NCBI RefSeq assembly: GCF_943736995.1 | Contig: NZ_OX031157.1 | Coordinates: 1,027,001-1,091,000, forward strand | Reading direction: 5' to 3' | DNA length: 64,000 bases | Origin: Sporosarcina sp. Marseille-Q4943 | Lineage (GTDB): Bacteria > Bacillota > Bacilli > Bacillales_A > Planococcaceae | Shown here: positions 24,680 to 33,045 of the stretch, piece after piece | Layout of the letters: each line of letters opens with the position of its first letter | Position numbering within the stretch: position 1 is the stretch's first letter | Position numbers and translations under genes: made by a program | Notes under the pieces: model-generated | The model's database searches: none | Seen by the model: only the letters and a program-made list of their open reading frames with translations | Told to the model about the DNA's origin: nothing

Positions 24680-25939
24680 TTATTCTTTATAACCTAATTC
24701 ATAAAGAGCACCAATAAGTGCTTTTACGCCTTCCGCCAAATCTGCCGGTTCTGTAAACTCTGCAGGATTATGGCTGATTCCCTTTAGACTAGGAACAAAT
24801 AACATAGCTGTCGGTACGACTGGAGCAAAGATTTGGGAATCGTGTCCAGCGCCACTGTGCATTACCTTGAAATTGAGGCCGTTATCTTTACATTGCTTTT
24901 CAATGAGTTCAACGATCTTTTCATCCATCGGAACCGGATCTTCATCCATCCATAGATCGATGTTCATTTCAACTTCGTGCTCTTTGGCGATGTCCTGCAT
25001 TCTAGCCGTCATTTGTTCTGTAAATGAAACGATTGCCTCTTTATCAGTATGACGAACATCAATTGTAAACATAGCTTTTCCTGGCACTACATTGACGATG
25101 TTTGGAGAAGCTTCAAATTTTCCAACCGTTGTGACGAGTGGATCACCTTCAGCTCTTGCCATCGAAATAATTTCATGGACCATTTGGCTAGCCGCAAACA
25201 CAGCGTCTTTTCGGTACCCCATTGGCGTTGTACCAGCATGATTAGCTTGACCTGTTATTTCAACCGTATACCGTCTTTGTCCAACAATGTTGTTCACGAC
25301 ACCAATTGCCGTTTTTTCGGTTTCCAAAACGCTGCCCTGTTCGACATGAACTTCGACGAATGCTTTCAAATCCTCACGAGGACCTTTTGATTCATCTCCG
25401 AAACCGAAGCCTGCTTCCTTCATCGCTTCGACAAATGGAACACCATCGAAATCTTTGATTGTTTCAACGTCTGCGCGCTTCGCTAAGCCGACAATGTTTT
25501 TGGAACCCCAGAACGAGTAAGGAAAACGGCTGCCTTCTTCTTCAGCCATTGAAACGACTTCAATGTTTCTAACCGGTTCACCGAAATGCTTTTTCAAATA
25601 TTTCAACGCAATGATCCCGGCTACAATTCCATATGCGCCATCGAAACGGCCGCCGTTTTTCACGGTATCAACATGGGAGCCAGTTAAAACCGTTTCATTC
25701 GTATTTTTACCTTTTATCGTTCCGAATAGATTTCCAATTTCATCAAATCGAGCTTCCAGGCCTTCGCTCTCCATCCATTCTTTCAAAGCATGTTGCCCTT
25801 CGACCCATTCTTTCGTGTACAGCAAACGAGATACTCCGCCTTCGGAATCCTTTCCGAATCCGGCCAACCATTCAAGCTTGCCTGCTGTTTCTTCAGCTAG
25901 ATGATCAAGCTTTTGTAAAGTATCTTTAATTTCGTTCAC
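24680..25939 (-). CDS. allC: Allantoate amidohydrolase
   Basis: A 419-residue M20-family enzyme with TGSHVDTVKNGGRFDG, MAEEEGSRFPYSFWGSKN, EVHVEQGSVLE, ANHAGTTPMGYRKDA and SGAGHDSQIFA. The SRFPYSFWGS segment and its position upstream of allE point to allantoate (deiminating) specificity: allantoate + H2O > ureidoglycine + CO2 + NH3. Starts with GTG behind GGGAGGTG. First gene of the allC-allE-allD-allD transcript; a candidate promoter lies about 50 bp upstream. Confidence 0.92.
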   Translation of the reverse strand: MNEIKDTLQKLDHLAEETAGKLEWLAGFGKDSEGGVSRLLYTKEWVEGQHALKEWMESEGLEARFDEIGNLFGTIKGKNTNETVLTGSHVDTVKNGGRFDGAYGIVAGIIALKYLKKHFGEPVRNIEVVSMAEEEGSRFPYSFWGSKNIVGLAKRADVETIKDFDGVPFVEAMKEAGFGFGDESKGPREDLKAFVEVHVEQGSVLETEKTAIGVVNNIVGQRRYTVEITGQANHAGTTPMGYRKDAVFAASQMVHEIISMARAEGDPLVTTVGKFEASPNIVNVVPGKAMFTIDVRHTDKEAIVSFTEQMTARMQDIAKEHEVEMNIDLWMDEDPVPMDEKIVELIEKQCKDNGLNFKVMHSGAGHDSQIFAPVVPTAMLFVPSLKGISHNPAEFTEPADLAEGVKALIGALYELGYKE

Positions 25940-25967
25940 TATGTTACACCTCCCTTTTTCTCGCTAT

Positions 25968-26035
25968 GTATAAATTGCTAGTCATTTCACCGAAAGATGT
26001 ATTCCTAGTCAACTCTTTGTTTAGTTTTCATGCAT
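25968..26035 (-). promoter_or_regulatory. Candidate promoter and PucR-type site of the allC operon
   Basis: Minus strand: TTGACT, 17 bp, then TGAAAT (weak -10); immediately upstream lies ACTAAACAAAGAG, the inverse of the TTTGTTTA element found at the permease promoters. The rest of 25940-26228 contains one hairpin (26147) and no gene. Confidence 0.4.
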
Positions 26036-26146
26036 GTCATATGCACCACTATTAATTGTAATCGTTTCACATGAAATAATCTTTTGCATACAAGGATAAA
26101 GATTCATCTTATTTTTGACCATTATGGATAACTTATTACTAAAATG

Positions 26147-26188
26147 AAAAAAGGGATGGAAATCGAATTGATTCCCATCCCTTTTGTT
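26147..26188. terminator. Bidirectional terminator-like hairpin
   Basis: AAGGGATGG / CCATCCCTT stem flanked by A6 and TTTTGTTT; T-runs on both strands. It separates the allC promoter region from the transposase remnant. Confidence 0.65.
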
Positions 26189-26228
26189 TATTAAACGCAT
26201 TGATGCAAAAACGTCAGACTGACGCGAC

Positions 26229-26354
26229 GTTGATTTCCGTTCCGGGCGGACGCTTTCCGGGGGGCTTGCCCTCAGCCTCCTCGTCGCTTTGCTCCTGCGG
26301 GGTCTTCACGCTGCGCTGATCCCCCAGGAGTCGCCGCCCTGCACTCCAATCAAC
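26229..26354. repeat. GC-rich Bacillaceae-type repeat, copy 1
   Basis: Starts GTTGATTTCCGTTCC, contains GGCGGACGCTTTCCG and AGGAGTCGCC, and ends CTCCAATCAAC. It is in opposite orientation to copy 2, with the transposase remnant between them. Such repeats are common in Bacillaceae intergenic DNA; function unknown. Confidence 0.85.
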
Positions 26355-26382
26355 TGGATTGCCCTTAGGTCAACGGCATCAT

Positions 26383-26985
26383 TCAAGTAACGCTTTCAGC
26401 CGGCGTTTTCCATGTCCAGCTGGCCAGCTTCTTAAGATTTAGAGCAGCAAAAGTCAGCCTCGCCTGCATGGACAATTTTTCAAGACCCTTTAGGGTTGTC
26501 CATCGCATGCCATGCTTTTCTATGCCGACGGCTAAGACACGCTCGATCGTCTCTGTACGCTTCCTGTATATTTCCTTGATTTGGTAGTTATGTCGCAAGT
26601 CCTGAACTACATCCAAATAGTCTTGCCAGATATGACGTTGAATCATCTTTTGGTGATTCTTGCTCTGCGTGCATTGGTGAATCACTGGACACGTAGCACA
26701 AATAGAAGGAATTGAGGCATACTTGCGATACCCTTCTATTGTAGTTGTTTGGTATTTAAGAACCTGTCCTTCGGGACAGAGATAGCAGTCAAAATGCTCG
26801 TCATAGACATACTCGTGTTTTTTGAAGAAGCCTTCTACTGAATGAATGTATCTTAATCAATACAACAGGATCTATACTGGACCTTCCAATGGCAGAGTAA
26901 AGATCTTCGACTAATGGATAGATAAAGGAGAAATCAATCGCAACTGTTCGCGTTCATTAATTTGATTCTTCGTCATCATATCCAT
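26383..26985 (-). pseudogene. IS1182-family transposase remnant, internally deleted
   Basis: The 5' end reads MDMMTKNQINEREQLRLIS behind GAGGTGATG, the usual IS1182-type start. After that the frame shifts into a piece reading LVEDLYSAIGRSSIDPVV, then jumps to a C-terminal block FKKHEYVYDEHFDCYLCPEG ... CATCPVIHQCTQSKNHQK ... IERVLAVGIEKHGMRW ... LTFAALNLKKLA, ending at 26383. At least two internal deletions removed the catalytic core, so it cannot transpose. Both ends survive, so this was a decay by deletion and not a truncation. Confidence 0.85.
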
Positions 26986-27011
26986 CACCTCATTCAGTTA
27001 ATAGGAAACAC

Positions 27012-27138
27012 GTTGATTGGAGCGGAGAGCGGCGACTCCTGCGGGAACAGCACGAGCTGAAGACCCTGGACTGAGCGCAGCGAGGGAAGCGGCTGAAGCC
27101 GTGCCCGCGGAAAGCGTCCGCTCGCAGCGGAAATCAAC
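27012..27138. repeat. GC-rich Bacillaceae-type repeat, copy 2 (inverted to copy 1)
   Basis: Starts GTTGATTGGAGCGGAG, contains GGCGACTCCTGCGGGA and GCGGAAAGCGTCCGC, and ends GGAAATCAAC: the reverse complement layout of copy 1. Confidence 0.85.
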
Positions 27139-27162
27139 ATTGTAGCTTTATCTCTTTTTTAA

Positions 27163-27197
27163 AAGAAAAAAGACTGGAGGCAACATACGCTGCCTCC
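27163..27197 (-). terminator. Terminator of the first pucR-like gene
   Basis: GGAGGCA / TGCCTCC stem (27176-27197) followed on the minus strand by AGTCTTTTTTCTTTT, five bases after the stop. Confidence 0.8.
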
Positions 27198-27201
27198 TTG
27201 C

Positions 27202-28857
27202 CTATTTTTCTTTTTCACGTTGGATCAGTTCATAAATCTTGAGCCCGACTCGCACAGATAACATTTCTTCCGAATCGTTGAAATCCATTCCTGTAATTTC
27301 CTTAATCCTATCCAAACGGTAGACAACGGTCTTATAGTGAACGAAGAGAAGCTTGGCCGCTTGAGCAATGTTCTGATTGCAATCTAAAAAGGTTTGCAAT
27401 GTCTTCAACAAATCTGCTTGATTTGCTTGTTGATAATCGAGCAGTTCATTGAGGGACTGTGGAATGAATTGGACAAGAGCGGTTGAATCCTTAATATGGC
27501 GAAGCAATCTGAAGATCCCTAATTCCGAAAAGGCGGTGATCGAATCCAAGCCATTTAATGTTGCACCTAAATCGAGAGCATCTTGGGCTTCCCTATAACT
27601 TGTAGGGATTTCGGAAATATCGTTCACTACACCACCTATCCCGACTTGCACTGCGATGTCTTTAATTTGCCCTTTGACGAGCGCTTGAATCGCCTCTGAC
27701 GTTTTCGTAATTTCGTCCATCCACGAAACATCGTCTTTGCTCGCCTCTTCCACTTTCCAAAGGACGATAAAGAGATTGCTCCTGTTGGAAATGATCCCGT
27801 TCGGCAAATAATGATGGATCGCCTCATGTGCAAGGAAATGGCTTCGGTCGGATAGGTCGCTTTTCTGTTCTAATACGACGTCTGTAAAACGGTTGATCTT
27901 GAAGAGCACTGCGGCAAAGGATCCGTCGAGATCCCAGCCGATCAAGTTCGCCTTTTCATATATGGCATTGATTGATTGGATTTTTCCACTAATCAGTTCC
28001 TCAATCAGATCATTTTTATATTTATTCTCAACTTCCGCGACCGCAAATTGCTTCACTAATTCGAGGGATAATGATATTGCCGCGTTCTCTACAGCTATCA
28101 AGTCGAGTTCACCTAAAGATTTATTAATCTCACCGATGAGCAAATACATTTTATTATGGTTTAACGTTTCAATTGGTACGACAATTTGATGGCCTTTAAT
28201 ATTATTCAGTTCCGGATATTTTACAATTTGCCGATAGTGTGGGAATTTAATGCCCGCTGTCCGTTCGTAGAAGTGGACTTTCTCCACCATTTCAAACTTT
28301 TCCAACTCAGGATAAGTCGAAACGATACAGCTGAAATTCCGATCAAACAACGCGACCGGATTTCCGATCAACTCTTCAAGTGTATGGATAATCTTCTCAA
28401 GCCCTTTATCTGCAAGGGACAGTGCTGTGAATCGATCATGGATCTCTTTATAGTATTGCAGTTTTGTCACTTGCTTATTAAAAAGCTCCCCCATGATCGG
28501 ATACATGACATCAACAAATGGAACCTCTTGAGGGAGTTGGATGATTGGCATCCTATTCCTCTCGGCCGTTTCAAGCAATTGATCTGAAATTTCCTCACTA
28601 TGCTTCTTAATCACAAGGGCGCTTACTCTTTTCTCAGCTAATTGAGCAATGAAATCCTTTTGCTCTTTATCAGTGAAGTTCCGGATTGAATAGAGGCTCG
28701 TTAAGATTACTTCCCCACCCCTAATCCAATTTGCAATATCAGGGCCCTCCATGATCGTCACGCCTTCAATTACATTGTTAATATAATTGTGGCCGCCTAA
28801 AACCTCAGCGTCCTTCATGGACTCGATCGCTAATAAATCTTTTATTGTCAACTCCAT
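27202..28857 (-). CDS. PucR-family transcriptional regulator 1
   Basis: A 551-residue regulator. The N-terminal ~125 residues are the PucR sensory domain (TIKDLLAIESMKDAEVLGG, GVTIMEGPDIANWIRGGEVILTS), the middle a GGDEF-like/CdaR region, and the last ~60 residues a helix-turn-helix: NIAQAAKLLFVHYKTVVYRL. Family members such as B. subtilis PucR sense purine degradation intermediates and control allantoin genes. The allC operon is its neighbour downstream and an esterase gene diverges from its start. RBS AAGGACTG is only fair. Confidence 0.88.
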   Translation of the reverse strand: MELTIKDLLAIESMKDAEVLGGHNYINNVIEGVTIMEGPDIANWIRGGEVILTSLYSIRNFTDKEQKDFIAQLAEKRVSALVIKKHSEEISDQLLETAERNRMPIIQLPQEVPFVDVMYPIMGELFNKQVTKLQYYKEIHDRFTALSLADKGLEKIIHTLEELIGNPVALFDRNFSCIVSTYPELEKFEMVEKVHFYERTAGIKFPHYRQIVKYPELNNIKGHQIVVPIETLNHNKMYLLIGEINKSLGELDLIAVENAAISLSLELVKQFAVAEVENKYKNDLIEELISGKIQSINAIYEKANLIGWDLDGSFAAVLFKINRFTDVVLEQKSDLSDRSHFLAHEAIHHYLPNGIISNRSNLFIVLWKVEEASKDDVSWMDEITKTSEAIQALVKGQIKDIAVQVGIGGVVNDISEIPTSYREAQDALDLGATLNGLDSITAFSELGIFRLLRHIKDSTALVQFIPQSLNELLDYQQANQADLLKTLQTFLDCNQNIAQAAKLLFVHYKTVVYRLDRIKEITGMDFNDSEEMLSVRVGLKIYELIQREKEK

Positions 28858-28968
28858 TTGCGGCAGTCCTTTCCATGTATCTAAAAGTCCTTATCTCGAA
28901 ATATCATTCATCTTATTATACAATAATAAAATAAAACTTATCTAACGAAGGAAAGAGTGTGACTCATA

Positions 28969-29838
28969 TTGAAAACAACTGTTATCTATAAACAGGAACA
29001 AAACTTCGAGCTTAAAGGCGATTTTTATCCCACATCCGAAAAGTCTCGCCCTGTCATTGTCTTTATTCACGGCGGAGGTCTTGTCTGGGGCTCGCGCGAA
29101 GATATGAAATCCGAACAGATTAAGTTTTTCCAGCAAGCGGGTTTTAATATTTTTTCAATCGATTACCGTTTAGCGCCAGAATCCAAACTTCCTGCTATTC
29201 AAGAGGATATTGTCGACGCCCTCCATTGGGTAGAAAACGAAGGTGTTAAACAGTTTGATTATGATCCAGAAAAAATCGCTGTCATCGGAAGTTCTGCCGG
29301 TGGATACTTGTCACTTTTAACAGGAACATTTACGAATAAGCCGAAAGCGATCGTTTCTTTTTACGGTTATGGTGATATTACCGGAGACTGGGCAGTGAAA
29401 CCAAGCCCCCATTATGCAGCTATGACAAATGTGCCGAGGGAACTTGCAAAAATGCTCGTATCGAATGAAATCATTTCAGTCGGCCCAATCGAAAAGCGTT
29501 ACGCAATCTATATGCACGCAAGGCAGCATGGAGTTTGGATCGAAGAATTGAGTGGGCTTATCCCTATTATTTCGAAGGATGAACTGTCGAAGTACTGCCC
29601 TCTTTTCAACATTCAAGCTAATTTCCCGCCGACACTTCTATTGCACGGAACGGAAGATGAGGACGTCCCTTATGAACAATCCGTTTTATTCGCAGAGAAA
29701 TTAAAGGAAAACGGGGTGGAAGGTAAACTGATCACAATTCCAGAAGGCAAGCATTCATTCGACGAAGATTGGCAAAACCCAATCGTGCAAAACGCTTTCG
29801 AAGAAGTGATCACATTCTTAAATAATAAGTTGAAGTAA
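28969..29838 (+). CDS. Alpha/beta hydrolase (esterase/lipase-like)
   Basis: A 289-residue alpha/beta-hydrolase: oxyanion motif HGGGLVWGS near residue 36, nucleophile elbow GSSAGGY near 106, acid in HGTEDEDVPY near 225, catalytic His in GKHSFDE near 263. The start is a TTG; the in-frame codon upstream leads directly to a stop, and GAAGGAAAGAG lies about 15 bases before it. Divergent from PucR regulator 1, it may act on an ester or formamide-like compound; carbamoyl compounds cannot be excluded. Substrate unknown. Confidence 0.8.
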   Translation: MKTTVIYKQEQNFELKGDFYPTSEKSRPVIVFIHGGGLVWGSREDMKSEQIKFFQQAGFNIFSIDYRLAPESKLPAIQEDIVDALHWVENEGVKQFDYDPEKIAVIGSSAGGYLSLLTGTFTNKPKAIVSFYGYGDITGDWAVKPSPHYAAMTNVPRELAKMLVSNEIISVGPIEKRYAIYMHARQHGVWIEELSGLIPIISKDELSKYCPLFNIQANFPPTLLLHGTEDEDVPYEQSVLFAEKLKENGVEGKLITIPEGKHSFDEDWQNPIVQNAFEEVITFLNNKLK

Positions 29839-29850
29839 AGGATAAGCATC

Positions 29851-30044
29851 GTTGATTTCCGCTCCAGGTGGACGCTTTCCGCGGGCGAGCGCTGAGCCAA
29901 TCGAACAGCGCAGGGTTCGATTTGCCGTATTTCTGCGCCTTTTGCAGAAATTAAGGCACCCTGCTCGCAACGCTTTGCTTTTGCTCGCAAACGCCGTTCT
30001 TCGTGACGGCATTCGCAGGAGTCGCCACCTTCCACTTCAATCAT
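29851..30044. repeat. GC-rich Bacillaceae-type repeat, copy 3 (with insertion)
   Basis: Starts GTTGATTTCCGCTCCAGGTG, ends CACTTCAATCAT. It is longer than copies 1 and 2 because of a central stretch rich in TTTGCTTTTGCTCGCAA. Orientation opposite to copy 4. Confidence 0.8.
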
Positions 30045-30081
30045 AAAGCAACTTTAAAATTTATAAATTGAATAGCGTATT

Positions 30082-30143
30082 AAAAATCGTCCAATCAAAT
30101 GGTTTGTAGCAATTACAATCCAATTTTTGAAAGGACGATTTTT
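30082..30143. terminator. Long-loop inverted repeat, possible bidirectional terminator
   Basis: AAAAATCGTCC (30082-30092) and GGACGATTTTT (30133-30143) pair perfectly over 11 bp with a 40-base loop. It lies between repeat copies 3 and 4, and between convergent genes (29838 end, 30554 end). No gene is visible in 29839-30553. Confidence 0.5.
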
Positions 30144-30266
30144 AAGTGTAATCCGAAAACTACTATACAATAATAACACATAATGTTCCCTTCAATAGAG
30201 AAAAACAGTGTCTTCTCTCAGCTTGGATTTGAAGTAAACTTTCCTTTGTATACTATAGGAGACACC

Positions 30267-30429
30267 ATTGATTGAAGCGGAGGACGGCGACTCCTGCGGG
30301 AACAGCAAATTCTTTTGCGAGTAAAAGCGAAGCGTTAGGAGCACGAGCTGAAGACCCTGGACTGAGTGCAGCGAAGGAAGCGTCTGAAGCCGTGCCCGCG
30401 GAAAGCGTCCGTCCGGAGCGGAAATCAAC
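30267..30429. repeat. GC-rich Bacillaceae-type repeat, copy 4 (inverted to copy 3)
   Basis: Starts ATTGATTGAAGCGGAGG, contains GGCGACTCCTGCGGGAACAG and CGCGGAAAGCGTCCG, ends GAAATCAAC. Shares the TTTTGCGAGTAAAAGCG insert type with copy 3. Confidence 0.8.
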
Positions 30430-30553
30430 CTTTTTCTATAAAAAAACTGTAGACAAATGCCAGAATTTCCGGAGTTGTCTACAGTCTAGGGTTTGATATA
30501 TAAAACCCTTTTTCATTACACATATATCATTTTGATTTAATAAAGGTTTTTAT

Positions 30554-31912
30554 TTAGGAAACAGACTTTGTGCTTTCCTCTTGTTCCGTCTTCACTTCTA
30601 CACCGTATTTATCCCATTTGAATAGGTTTTCCAGCAGAAGCGCCAGAATGATCCCGACGAGCAATCCGCTGCTAAGCAGTGGGCGGACGATGCTTGGAAT
30701 AGTAATGAAATAAGATGCAGGAAGGGTCATAATGACAACTCCGACGAACAAAGGAACAGCAGAACGGTACACGTTGACCGTATTGTATTCAACTTGCTTG
30801 AAGAAATTCAACGAAGAATTCAACAGGAGCAAATACGAAACAAACAACGCCGCGCTTCCGATGCTTAACGGAAGCTGTGAGAAAAAGTGGCCTAGCGGCG
30901 GAATAAGTCCCATTACGAGGAACATGAATCCACCAATAACAAACGGAATCCTATGGATGATCCCTGTTTGACTTAGGAAGCCAATCGACGAAACGAATGG
31001 AGAGTTTGGAACAAGGCCAAAAATTCCTGCGATAAACGTGAAAATACCTGTAATCGTAAACGACGCTCTGTACTCGGATTTCGTCGTTTCCACTTCATAC
31101 ATGCTTTCCGTTCCTTTTAACGCACCAAACGTATTCGCCGTGTTTAATAATCCCGCTAAAACAGTCGTAATGATAATACCGATGTCCCATGCAGGCTTCC
31201 CTAATGGGAATAATTCAAGCGTGAATTTCGTCGTTTCGCTAATTGTGCTTTCCGGCTTGAAAATAAGTGCATACGCGACCCAACCGACGATAATCCCGAT
31301 TAGCAATCCATAGCGTCGTACACTTGAAGGTGCCTTCACGCTAATGACGATGACGAGTATCGCGATGACAATCGATAATAATGATACGGATAAATTGATA
31401 TGTGGGTTTGTAGCCTGGTTACCAAAAGGAATACCGAGCATCCCCTTTAAAAAGATGCCGATCAATTGACATCCGAACAAGAACATAAATACAGCCATCA
31501 CCGCAGGGGTGAATAATTTTGCTATACGAGGTCCGAGCCCTGTTATACCAATTAAAGTCGTAATAATCGCGACAATGATAATTCCAACCGTCAAGCTGCC
31601 CCCGAGAATATGCAATGGCATCCCTTGGGCTGCAGCCGTCGTGCAAAGCGTCAAAATGACGCCCCACCAAAGCCCTGATTGCCCTTCCATAATGGCACGT
31701 TTATGTCCTAGAAACGCTTGAACAATACATGCAAGACCGGTAACGATAAAGGAAAGCTGTAGCATATTGACAATCGTCTCTGGAGAAAGGTCAAAAGCCG
31801 CTCCGACAGTAATCGGTATGACGACGATATTCGTAAAAATAAAAAAGAGCCACTGTAAGCCCGAAATCCAGTTACTTGATTTTAATAACTCATTAACGTT
31901 AATGACAATCAC
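30554..31912 (-). CDS. NCS2-family nucleobase permease
   Basis: A 452-residue membrane protein with about 12-14 hydrophobic segments, of the nucleobase:cation symporter-2 (uracil/xanthine permease) type. Visible features: AIMEGQSGLWWGV early, GLGPRIAKLFTPAVMAVF, and LVPNSPFVSSIGFLSQTG (the usual NCS2 'QNxGxxxxT' region is divergent). The substrate is probably a purine or ureide, given its neighbours. It starts with GTG seven bases after the allH stop, with only a weak AGAAGAAAG site, so it is likely cotranscribed with and coupled to allH. Confidence 0.82.
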   Translation of the reverse strand: MIVINVNELLKSSNWISGLQWLFFIFTNIVVIPITVGAAFDLSPETIVNMLQLSFIVTGLACIVQAFLGHKRAIMEGQSGLWWGVILTLCTTAAAQGMPLHILGGSLTVGIIIVAIITTLIGITGLGPRIAKLFTPAVMAVFMFLFGCQLIGIFLKGMLGIPFGNQATNPHINLSVSLLSIVIAILVIVISVKAPSSVRRYGLLIGIIVGWVAYALIFKPESTISETTKFTLELFPLGKPAWDIGIIITTVLAGLLNTANTFGALKGTESMYEVETTKSEYRASFTITGIFTFIAGIFGLVPNSPFVSSIGFLSQTGIIHRIPFVIGGFMFLVMGLIPPLGHFFSQLPLSIGSAALFVSYLLLLNSSLNFFKQVEYNTVNVYRSAVPLFVGVVIMTLPASYFITIPSIVRPLLSSGLLVGIILALLLENLFKWDKYGVEVKTEQEESTKSVS

Positions 31913-31919
31913 CTTTCTT

Positions 31920-32846
31920 CTAATGAATCACGGCAGCTTTCATGCCGATTAACATACCTACTAATGTATCCGCACCTGATGTATGGCCAATTTCCTTCAT
32001 CTCTTCAAGAGCTTTCAAAAATTCGGGCCCACGCGGTTTATCTAAAACATAACATAACTGCAGGAGATGGGAATGAAATTTGTTTTCAGTCGCATAGAGG
32101 AGATACTCAAGAGCAACATACGTCGTCCTCTTTCGACCGCGCTCCTCCAAATAAGAATTCAGCTTACCCAGAAATGTTTGGTCGACTCCGTCTAAAGCTG
32201 AAAGGACGGCGCAGATCCCTGTAATACAATCGTCTCCGCTAGGTGTAAGTCCGAGCCCTCTGCCAATCCAATAATCAAAGACCTTTTCTGCGTCTTGTTC
32301 ATGATGGCAGACAAGAGTTCTCAGGCAGTCCAATTTATCCAGAACGGGAATCTCATCAACGGATGATGAAGGATCAACGATATATTGGATGATGCGCTTT
32401 TTTTCCTCTTCTGTTTGTGCTAACCCTGTTTGCCAATCGGCTTGCAAAATCCTCTCTGCAATAAACCGAAAATTACTTTCCAGATGTAGCAGGTCGTAAG
32501 AAAACGGTTGAAGCTTATGGTTTGTCCATTTCACCTGAGACATCGAAAGGGTGATCCCTTTTGGAAAAAGCAATGACATAGATGTTTCATCCCATACAAC
32601 TTCCAAGTCGACAGCAAGCAGCTTTGTCAACAGCGTTGCGTTCGCTTGATCCATTCCAATTCCGAATGGAGCGAGACCATTCTCCAACGCCCCAATATGG
32701 ACGAGATGTTCACCAAAAGCTAAATTGAAGCTTGTATTAAAAACACTATGGACATGACCTTTAGGATTCTCTTCAAGGATACGGGAAATATCTTCACTCG
32801 CTGCAAGGGCGGTCAAAACAAACGCACGACTGTTACGATCAGACAT
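31920..32846 (-). CDS. allH: Oxamate carbamoyltransferase subunit AllH (DUF2877, YlbF-like)
   Basis: A 308-residue DUF2877 protein with the family's GRGLGLTPSGDDCITG motif near residue 205 and HVHSVFNTSFNLAF near 40. In E. coli the homologue ylbF (allH) sits beside fdrA and ylbE and completes oxamate carbamoyltransferase. Here it is about 10 kb away from allF/allG, in a two-gene unit with an NCS2 permease and divergent from PucR regulator 2. The start at 32846 follows AGGGGTGAAG. Confidence 0.85.
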   Translation of the reverse strand: MSDRNSRAFVLTALAASEDISRILEENPKGHVHSVFNTSFNLAFGEHLVHIGALENGLAPFGIGMDQANATLLTKLLAVDLEVVWDETSMSLLFPKGITLSMSQVKWTNHKLQPFSYDLLHLESNFRFIAERILQADWQTGLAQTEEEKKRIIQYIVDPSSSVDEIPVLDKLDCLRTLVCHHEQDAEKVFDYWIGRGLGLTPSGDDCITGICAVLSALDGVDQTFLGKLNSYLEERGRKRTTYVALEYLLYATENKFHSHLLQLCYVLDKPRGPEFLKALEEMKEIGHTSGADTLVGMLIGMKAAVIH

Positions 32847-33045
32847 AACTTCACCCCTAAACTTGATTAATTCCATTCTATAGCTTTCCCTTATTTTTAA
32901 CCTTTATCTATTCTAGTCTACAGCTATCTATCGAAAATTTCATTGTTTACTATGAACAAATTACGACTTGATTTTTGTTTACTTTTAACGTAAAATAAGT
33001 AGGTGAATATTTCTCGAGGGAAATCTTGAAAATGAGGTAATTCTT

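Noticed and set aside
26030..26075. cre site upstream of allC (TGTAATCGTTTCAC)
   Set aside because: The central spacing is off by one base from the consensus, with mismatches at the 3' end.
29818..30046. Overlapping frames in GC-rich repeat copy 3
   Set aside because: Both strands are open because of base composition; similar frames occur in copy 4 and have no start signals.
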